In this document: piece after piece, positions 59,117 through 64,000 of the stretch
Layout of the letters: each line of letters opens with the position of its first letter
Numbering within the stretch: position 1 is the stretch's first letter
Notes under the pieces: generated by a model
What the model was told of the DNA's origin: nothing
The model's input: the letters and a program-made list of their open reading frames with translations, nothing else
The model's database searches: none
Translations under genes and position numbers: made by a program
Assembly (NCBI RefSeq): GCF_018408855.1
Contig: NZ_AP024325.1
Location: 558,001 to 622,000, forward strand
DNA length: 64,000 nt
From: Caballeronia sp. NK8
Lineage (GTDB): Bacteria; Pseudomonadota; Gammaproteobacteria; Burkholderiales; Burkholderiaceae
Direction of reading: 5' to 3'

Positions 59117-60828
59117 GATGCGTGCATATCCGTGGACGACGTGGAAGGTGCGGCGAGCGCGCCGCTCGCCACCGCGCGCGCGCCCGCGCGGATCGTGAAG
59201 CGGATCGCGCCGCTCGCCGCCGTCTCGAAGGCGATATCGAGCGGCTCGCCCGGCTCGGCCGGACTCAGGAATTTCGCGGATTCGATCCTGCACGCATCGA
59301 GGCGCTGTCCGATTGCGGAGCCGATCGCATCGAGTGCGTGATCGAGCAGCACGACGCCCGGCACGATCGGACGGCCGGGAAAATGGCCGGCGAGCGCGGG
59401 ATGTTCAGGCGGCACCGTGAAGCGCAGCGCCGCGCGGCGCGTGCGCTCCTGTTCGATCAGTTGCGTCAGCACTTCGCGCGGCAGCTTGCCGGTGGCGTTG
59501 CGCGGCAGCGCATCGACGAACAGCAGCGGACGCGGCATGAACGCGGCGTCGACGCGCTCGCGCAATGCGCGCTGCAAGTCCGCCGCCGCGAGTTCCGGCG
59601 CGACGACGAGCGCCATCAGGCGGCGCACGGTTTCGCTGTCGGCGCCATCGCGGGTTTCATCGGGCATGTAGAACACGCCATCGACGACACCCGGGACCGC
59701 GTTCAACTGATGATTCAGATACGCGAGCGACGTGCGCTTGCCCGCGATATTGATCAGATCCGCCTTGCGGCCGTGCAGCAGGAAATGCGTATCGTCGATG
59801 AGTTCAAGCGCGTCGCCCATCGGCACCGGCACTTCGACGTGGCCGCCCGAGGCCCACATGGTTTGGCCGCCGCTATCGTTGGCATCGTCGGCGCGCGGCG
59901 TCAGCGCGATGTCCGGAAACAGCTCCCACGCGGCGGTGCGCGCGGTGCGGCGCGTCGCGATCTGGCCGGTTTCGGTGCTGCCGTAGATTTCCATCAGCGG
60001 CGCGTCCAGGCGCGTTTCCGCGTCCAGCGCGAGCTTTTCCGAAAGCGGCGCGGTCGCCGACAGCACCAGCGAGGCGCGCGGCAACGCATCTTCGTTCGCG
60101 AACAGCGCGCGCAGGTGGATCGGCGAACTCACGAGCACGCGCGGCTCGGGCACGGCATCGAGTTCCGCGCGGATATCGACGGGATAGAACGGCTGGCGGT
60201 TGCTGAACGCGAGACCGCCGAGCAGCGCCAGCAGCACCGTCGATTCGAAGCCGTACATGTGCTGCGGCGGCACGGTGCCGATGAGCGTCGCGGGTGCAAC
60301 GCCCAGCAGGCCGAGACGCGCCGCCGCCGCGCGCACGTTCTTCACCAGAAAACCCCACGTCTTGCGATGCGGCACCGGCGCGCCCGTCGAACCGGACGTG
60401 AACACGTAAGCCACGACGCGCGCGCCGTCGATGTGCGGCACGGCCGCTTCGTCGTCGCCTCGGGGCGCGTTGGTCTTCGGATAGCGAAAACGCGGCAGAT
60501 CGATCGCGCAATCGTCGTTGTCGTGCAGGCAGAACGCGTCGGGCGCGAACGAGGCGAGGGCGCGCACCATTTCCGGCGTGTGCGTCGACGGCAACAGGCT
60601 CGTCTTGCCCGCGACGAGCGTCGCGCACAGGCTCACCGTGAAGCGATAGCGGTCGGTGCAGACGTTGAACACGTGGCCGCCTTCGGGCAGCGCATCGGCG
60701 AGCGTGCGGACATCGGCGAGAAATTCGCGCACGCTGACGGGCGCGCCGTCGCGCCAGGCGATCGTCTGATCCGGCGACGCGTGGAAAACCAGCGGAAAGG
60801 TTTGCATGGGCGATGAGTTCGACGGCAT
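59113..60828 (-). CDS. Acyl-AMP ligase fused to a C-terminal hotdog dehydratase domain
   Basis: The 571-residue protein has an AMP-forming ligase domain (about 1-465) with the P-loop TSGSTG (144-149), PPQHMYGFESTVLLAL, the A4-A5 region MEIYGSTETGQIA and the late GRKADLINIAGKR. A FabA/FabZ-like domain follows (about 468-560, HFPGRPIVPGVVLLDHALD). The ligase would load an aromatic acid starter onto the ACP; the hotdog domain would dehydrate. This fusion is common in aryl-polyene clusters. ATG at 60828 overlaps the upstream stop as TGATG; the internal ATG at 60807 is an alternative. Confidence 0.9.
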   Translation of the reverse strand: MPSNSSPMQTFPLVFHASPDQTIAWRDGAPVSVREFLADVRTLADALPEGGHVFNVCTDRYRFTVSLCATLVAGKTSLLPSTHTPEMVRALASFAPDAFCLHDNDDCAIDLPRFRYPKTNAPRGDDEAAVPHIDGARVVAYVFTSGSTGAPVPHRKTWGFLVKNVRAAAARLGLLGVAPATLIGTVPPQHMYGFESTVLLALLGGLAFSNRQPFYPVDIRAELDAVPEPRVLVSSPIHLRALFANEDALPRASLVLSATAPLSEKLALDAETRLDAPLMEIYGSTETGQIATRRTARTAAWELFPDIALTPRADDANDSGGQTMWASGGHVEVPVPMGDALELIDDTHFLLHGRKADLINIAGKRTSLAYLNHQLNAVPGVVDGVFYMPDETRDGADSETVRRLMALVVAPELAAADLQRALRERVDAAFMPRPLLFVDALPRNATGKLPREVLTQLIEQERTRRAALRFTVPPEHPALAGHFPGRPIVPGVVLLDHALDAIGSAIGQRLDACRIESAKFLSPAEPGEPLDIAFETAASGAIRFTIRAGARAVASGALAAPSTSSTDMHAS

Positions 60829-61481
60829 CACTGCGCCCCGCTGCGACGCATCTGCATCGAATGCGTGTAGGCGCGAACGGCGTCCATGATGCTCGACGGC
60901 TCCATGTCCGGCAGCGCGATGCGGCGGCACGCGTACTCCGCGACGAACATCAGCCCGACGAGCGGCAGCGCGAGATAGTTGGCGAAGGTGGACCACGCGA
61001 CGATCGACGCGCAGGCGAACAGCACGCTCGACACGAGCGCGGTCGCGACGAAGAAGAGCGTCCACGCGAGCGTCACGCGCCGCGTATAGCGCACGACGCG
61101 CGCTTCGAGCTTGCCGTGGACCATCGTCGCGAACTGGGTGCAGAGCGGCTCGCGGCCGTGACCGAGCGTGCGGCCGAACATCCACGCGAGCGCGAGATTG
61201 AAGCTCGCGTGTTCGAGCCACAAACCCCAGCCGAAGTGCGCGGTGAGCGGCGCGCGCCCGCACCACAGCGCCGCGCAGGCGAGCGCCCAGAGCGGCAGCA
61301 GCCACGCCCGCGCCGACGCGCGCGCAGCGGCGTTCAGCGTGATGAGCAGGAGCGGCGCGAGAACGAGCGCGAGCCCCAGCCCGTGCGCGTCCGGAGTGGA
61401 CGCGGCATGGTGCGCGGCAAGCTGATACGCGACGATCGCGCCGACGACGCCCGCCGCGCGAAGGATGCGGACGGGGCTCAT
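60828..61481 (-). CDS. Polytopic membrane protein (COG4648-like) of the polyene cluster
   Basis: The 217-residue protein has about five hydrophobic segments, with a conserved-looking HFGWGLWLEHASFNLALAWMFGRTLGHGREPL stretch across residues 85-120 that is typical of the membrane protein found in aryl-polyene and xanthomonadin loci. GGGAGC precedes the ATG at 61481. An alternative start 111 bp upstream adds a non-conserved leader. Its precise function is unknown, though it is a regular cluster member. It is the first gene of the leftward operon. Confidence 0.82.
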   Translation of the reverse strand: MSPVRILRAAGVVGAIVAYQLAAHHAASTPDAHGLGLALVLAPLLLITLNAAARASARAWLLPLWALACAALWCGRAPLTAHFGWGLWLEHASFNLALAWMFGRTLGHGREPLCTQFATMVHGKLEARVVRYTRRVTLAWTLFFVATALVSSVLFACASIVAWSTFANYLALPLVGLMFVAEYACRRIALPDMEPSSIMDAVRAYTHSMQMRRSGAQ

Positions 61482-61935
61482 CGGCACGCTCCCGGCGCAC
61501 AAAACGCACACGGAAGAACAGGTGGGAAGAAAAAGGTACGCAACATGGGATGCGGCTGCGGCGCTCTTCATGAACGCTCGGTAGTTGAACAAAAACCCGG
61601 CAGTCGCCTGCCTGACGAGTATTTTCCCGCGCGGGTGCGGGCCCGGTCTGTAACCGATTGTTCGATGATCTTACATTCGTCAGACCGGCCGATTTTACCC
61701 TACTGTCGCGGCCCCCCTGCCAGAGGGCGAAACCGCTGATTTTTCTCAGAAATATCGTGCTGCGGAGAGTGGTGCGGCCGGTTACCTTTACTACTAGGCG
61801 TCCCAAGGGGCTTCGTCTAGAATTTCGCCACTGCAATTATCTCGATAACAGGCAGCCGGCAGCGTGCGGAAAGCGCGGGGCGCACGTGTTCCGAGCGGCC
61901 CTCGCCGCGCGTTTTTGCGCTGGTCTGTACACACG
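61482..61935. other. Divergent intergenic region of the polyene cluster
   Basis: This 454-bp gap separates the leftward operon (membrane protein to dehydratase) from the rightward ACP operon. It is less GC-rich than the flanks and must hold both promoters. The part next to 61481 is open in the membrane protein frame but not protein-like. No convincing -10/-35 pair, operator or hairpin was identified. Confidence 0.6.
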
Positions 61936-62196
61936 ATGAACGAACTGGAAAGAGAGCTCGCGGAGCTGATCGTCACCGAATTGAACCTCGAGGACGTCGA
62001 TCCCAAGGCCGTCTCGGCCGACACGCGGTTGTATGAAGAAGGATTCGGGCTCGATTCCATCGACATCCTGGAGATCGCGCTTCTGATCTCGAAGAAATAC
62101 GGCTTCGAGCTGCGCTCGGACAATCCGGACAATCAGAAGATCTTCGCGAACCTCGGCGCGCTCGCGGCGCACGTCGCCGCGCACCGCACGCGTTAA
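61936..62196 (+). CDS. Acyl carrier protein
   Basis: The 86-residue acidic protein has the phosphopantetheine attachment motif GLDSIDILE with S41, preceded by TRLYEEGF. This matches discrete type II ACPs. It would carry the growing aryl polyene. ATG at 61936 was chosen because homology starts there; an upstream in-frame start adds a basic, unlike leader. Only one ACP is present in the window, while many described clusters encode two; another may lie beyond the right edge. The FabG-like gene follows after 30 bp. Confidence 0.92.
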   Translation: MNELERELAELIVTELNLEDVDPKAVSADTRLYEEGFGLDSIDILEIALLISKKYGFELRSDNPDNQKIFANLGALAAHVAAHRTR

Positions 62197-62226
62197 ACAC
62201 ATGCAAGCGATGACGGGAGCCACGCC

Positions 62227-62943
62227 ATGCGCGCGCTCGTGACAGGCGGCAGCGGCGCGATCGGACAAGCGGTCGGCCGCTCGCTGGCGGCGGCCGGGCA
62301 CGAGGTCTGGATTCACGCCAACGGCGGCATCGAGCGCGCTGAAAGCTGCGTGCAAGCCATTTGCGCGGCGGGCGGCACGGCGCATGCGATCGCCTTCGAC
62401 GTGACCGATCCCGACGCCACCGAAAGCGCGCTCGCGCGCATTCTGGCGGACGGCCCGGTGCAGATTCTCGTGAACAACGCGGGCATCCACGACGACGCGC
62501 CGATGGCCGGCATGACGCGCCAGCAATGGAAACGCGTGCTCGACGTCACGCTCGACGGCTTTTTCAATGTCACCCAGCCGCTTCTGATGCCGATGATCCG
62601 CACGCGCTGGGGACGCATCGTGAATATGTCGTCGCTGTCGGGTCTGATGGGCAATCGCGGCCAGGTGAACTACGCGGCGGCGAAGGCTGGGCTGATCGGC
62701 GCGACGCGCGCGCTCGCGCAGGAACTCGCCTCGCGCGGCATCACGGTGAATGCGGTAGCGCCGGGCGTCATCGATTCGCCGATGCTCGGCAACGCGTTCC
62801 CGCCCGAGCGCATCAAACAACTGGTGCCGGCGCAGCGCGCGGGCACGGCGGACGAAATCGCGGGCATGGTCGCGTATCTGGTATCGGATGCGGCGGCTTA
62901 TGTCACCGGACAGGTCTTGTCGATCAACGGCGGAATCGCCTGA
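62227..62943 (+). CDS. 3-oxoacyl-ACP reductase (FabG-like SDR)
   Basis: The 238-residue SDR has the NADPH-binding TGGSGAIG (6-13), NNAG (83-86), and the catalytic S136, Y149 and K153 in the SLSG and YAAAK motifs. The PGVIDSPML segment and SINGG-type end are typical. It would reduce the beta-keto group made by the ketosynthase. GGGAG precedes the ATG. It follows the ACP gene and precedes the halogenase-like gene in the rightward operon. Confidence 0.93.
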   Translation: MRALVTGGSGAIGQAVGRSLAAAGHEVWIHANGGIERAESCVQAICAAGGTAHAIAFDVTDPDATESALARILADGPVQILVNNAGIHDDAPMAGMTRQQWKRVLDVTLDGFFNVTQPLLMPMIRTRWGRIVNMSSLSGLMGNRGQVNYAAAKAGLIGATRALAQELASRGITVNAVAPGVIDSPMLGNAFPPERIKQLVPAQRAGTADEIAGMVAYLVSDAAAYVTGQVLSINGGIA

Positions 62944-62954
62944 AGAGGAACGCA

Positions 62955-64000
62955 ATGGTTAAAGCGCTGCAAACGCAGCAGGACTGGGACGTCGTCGTGA
63001 TCGGCGGCGGTCCCGCCGGTTCGACGGCGGCGACGCTGCTCGCGGACCGCGGCTATCGCGTGCGGGTGCTGGAGAAGGCGCGGCATCCGCGCTTTCATAT
63101 CGGCGAATCGCTGTTGCCGGCGAATCTGCGGCTCTTCGAGCGGCTCGGCATCGCTGAAGAAGTGCGCGCGATCGGCATGGTCAAGCTCGCGGCCGAGTTC
63201 GTGTCGCCGCAACACGGCGATCGCACGCAGCGCTTTCTGTTCGCCGATGCGTGGGACAAGTCGATGCCGAGCGCGTATCAGGTGCGCCGCTCCGAACTCG
63301 ACGAGATTCTGCTGCGCAACGCGTCGAAACACGGCGCGCACGTGAGCGAAGCCTGCCGCGCGCGCGATGTCGTGTTCGCGCCGGACGGCTCCAGCGCGAC
63401 GATCGGCGCCGAGCACGACGATGGCCGCATCGAAGAAGTGCGCGCGCGCTTTGTCGTCGATGCATCCGGGCGCGATACGCTGCTCGCGAATCATTTCAAG
63501 ACGAAGCGGCGCAACGAGCGTCACAACTCGTCGGCGCTGTACGGCCACTTCCGCAATGCGCGCCGCAACGCCGGCGAGAACGAAGGCAACATCACCGTGT
63601 TCTGGTTCGAGCACGGCTGGTTCTGGTTCATCCCGCTCGCGGACGGCGCGACGAGCATAGGCGCGGTCGTGTGGCCCGCGTATCTGAAGCGGCGTCCGAA
63701 GGGCACGTCGGTGGAAACGTACTTTCGCGACACCATCGCGCTGTGCGCGCCGCTCGCCGAGCGTCTGAAAGATGCCGAACTGATCAGCGAAGTCCACGCG
63801 ACGGGCAACTATTCGTACACCGGCGACATGACGCACGGGCGCAACTTCCTGCTGCTCGGCGACGCCTTCGCGTTCATCGATCCGGTGTTCTCGTCCGGCG
63901 TGATGCTCGCGATGCAAAGCGCGTTCGCGGGCGCGGAAGCGATCGACACGGCGCTTGCCCATCCCGCCCGCGCGCAAGCCGCGCTCGCGAAGTTCGATCG
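62955..64000 (+). CDS. FAD-dependent halogenase-like oxidoreductase (C-terminus beyond the window)
   Basis: The frame is open from ATG at 62955 to the window end; 348 residues are visible. It has the FAD motif VVIGGGPAGSTAATLLADRG and HIGESLLP. It also has both signatures of flavin-dependent halogenases: W222-F-W-F-I-P (WxWxIP) and F307-x-x-P-x-x-S-x-G315 in FIDPVFSSG. K77 in GMVKLAAEF aligns with the catalytic Lys79 of tryptophan halogenases, by eye. It would need FADH2 from a reductase. Related pigments such as xanthomonadins and some flexirubins are halogenated. Monooxygenase or reductase function remains possible. Confidence 0.8.
   Translation, partial: MVKALQTQQDWDVVVIGGGPAGSTAATLLADRGYRVRVLEKARHPRFHIGESLLPANLRLFERLGIAEEVRAIGMVKLAAEFVSPQHGDRTQRFLFADAWDKSMPSAYQVRRSELDEILLRNASKHGAHVSEACRARDVVFAPDGSSATIGAEHDDGRIEEVRARFVVDASGRDTLLANHFKTKRRNERHNSSALYGHFRNARRNAGENEGNITVFWFEHGWFWFIPLADGATSIGAVVWPAYLKRRPKGTSVETYFRDTIALCAPLAERLKDAELISEVHATGNYSYTGDMTHGRNFLLLGDAFAFIDPVFSSGVMLAMQSAFAGAEAIDTALAHPARAQAALAKFD

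Noticed and set aside
1..64000. Search for tRNA, rRNA, CRISPR arrays, insertion sequences, phage genes and riboswitches
   Set aside because: No cloverleaf-like sequence, regular spaced repeat, transposase motif or integrase was found by eye. A tool-based scan (tRNAscan-SE, Infernal, ISfinder) would be needed to exclude them fully.

Overview
The window looks like a piece of a Burkholderia-sensu-lato genome (Burkholderia, Paraburkholderia or Caballeronia). The DNA is GC-rich with strong G/C third positions. It carries a Burkholderia-type trimeric porin, a phasin and PHB-depolymerase pair, many LysR/GntR regulators, and long ATGA-coupled operons. No rRNA, tRNA, CRISPR array, intact insertion sequence, phage or replication gene was seen. 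Both ends cut through genes: an SsuA-like gene on the left and a halogenase-like flavoprotein on the right.

Region 1 (1-18.9 kb) is an organosulfur-scavenging island. It holds two SsuA-type binding proteins, SsuD, three further bacterial-luciferase-fold monooxygenases of the NtaA/SnaA/DszA type, a DszC/SfnB-like acyl-CoA-dehydrogenase-fold oxygenase and a TauD-family dioxygenase. A complete five-gene peptide-type ABC transporter, an FAD monooxygenase-like protein and a nitroreductase follow. From 16.5 kb down to 7.6 kb the transporter, two LLM oxygenases and TauD lie in one tightly packed direction, with five ATGA start/stop overlaps. A GATATCGATATC-like palindrome recurs three times in this island.

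Region 2 (19-31 kb) is mixed: a glycosyltransferase plus polysaccharide-deacetylase pair, an alpha/beta hydrolase, a beta-carbonic anhydrase plus SulP transporter pair, an ECF sigma factor flanked by two membrane proteins, an O-methyltransferase, a LysR-type regulator with two HTH domains, a universal stress protein, a GntR regulator and a glutaredoxin-DinB fusion.

Region 3 (31-41.2 kb) reads as one catabolic unit. LysR and GntR regulators precede a NitT/TauT-type ABC importer. It is followed in the same direction by a LeuCD-type hydro-lyase and an isocitrate-lyase/PEP-mutase-family lyase; an IlvD/EDD dehydratase lies tail to tail. The LeuCD-like plus lyase pair suggests hydration and retro-aldol cleavage of an imported branched dicarboxylate, for example dimethylmaleate to 2,3-dimethylmalate to pyruvate plus propionate. 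That substrate is inference.

Region 4 (41.2-50.2 kb) has a YqjI-like PadR repressor and YqjH-like siderophore-interacting protein with two inverted-repeat operators, and a PHB depolymerase and phasin. Next comes a 1.1-kb scar of gene fragments (alpha/beta hydrolase, FucU/RbsD, Gfo/Idh/MocA). An NmrA-like/LysR divergent pair, a flavin reductase and an orphan membrane protein complete it.

Region 5 (50.3-64 kb) is an aryl-polyene/xanthomonadin-type biosynthetic cluster. A leftward operon encodes a COG4648-like membrane protein, an acyl-AMP ligase fused to a hotdog dehydratase, an acyltransferase, a LolA-like carrier, an MMPL exporter, a polysaccharide deacetylase, a methyltransferase, a ketosynthase, a chain-length-factor-like protein and a dehydratase. 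The divergent rightward operon encodes an ACP, a FabG-like reductase and an FAD enzyme with the sequence hallmarks of flavin-dependent halogenases, which suggests that the polyene may be halogenated.
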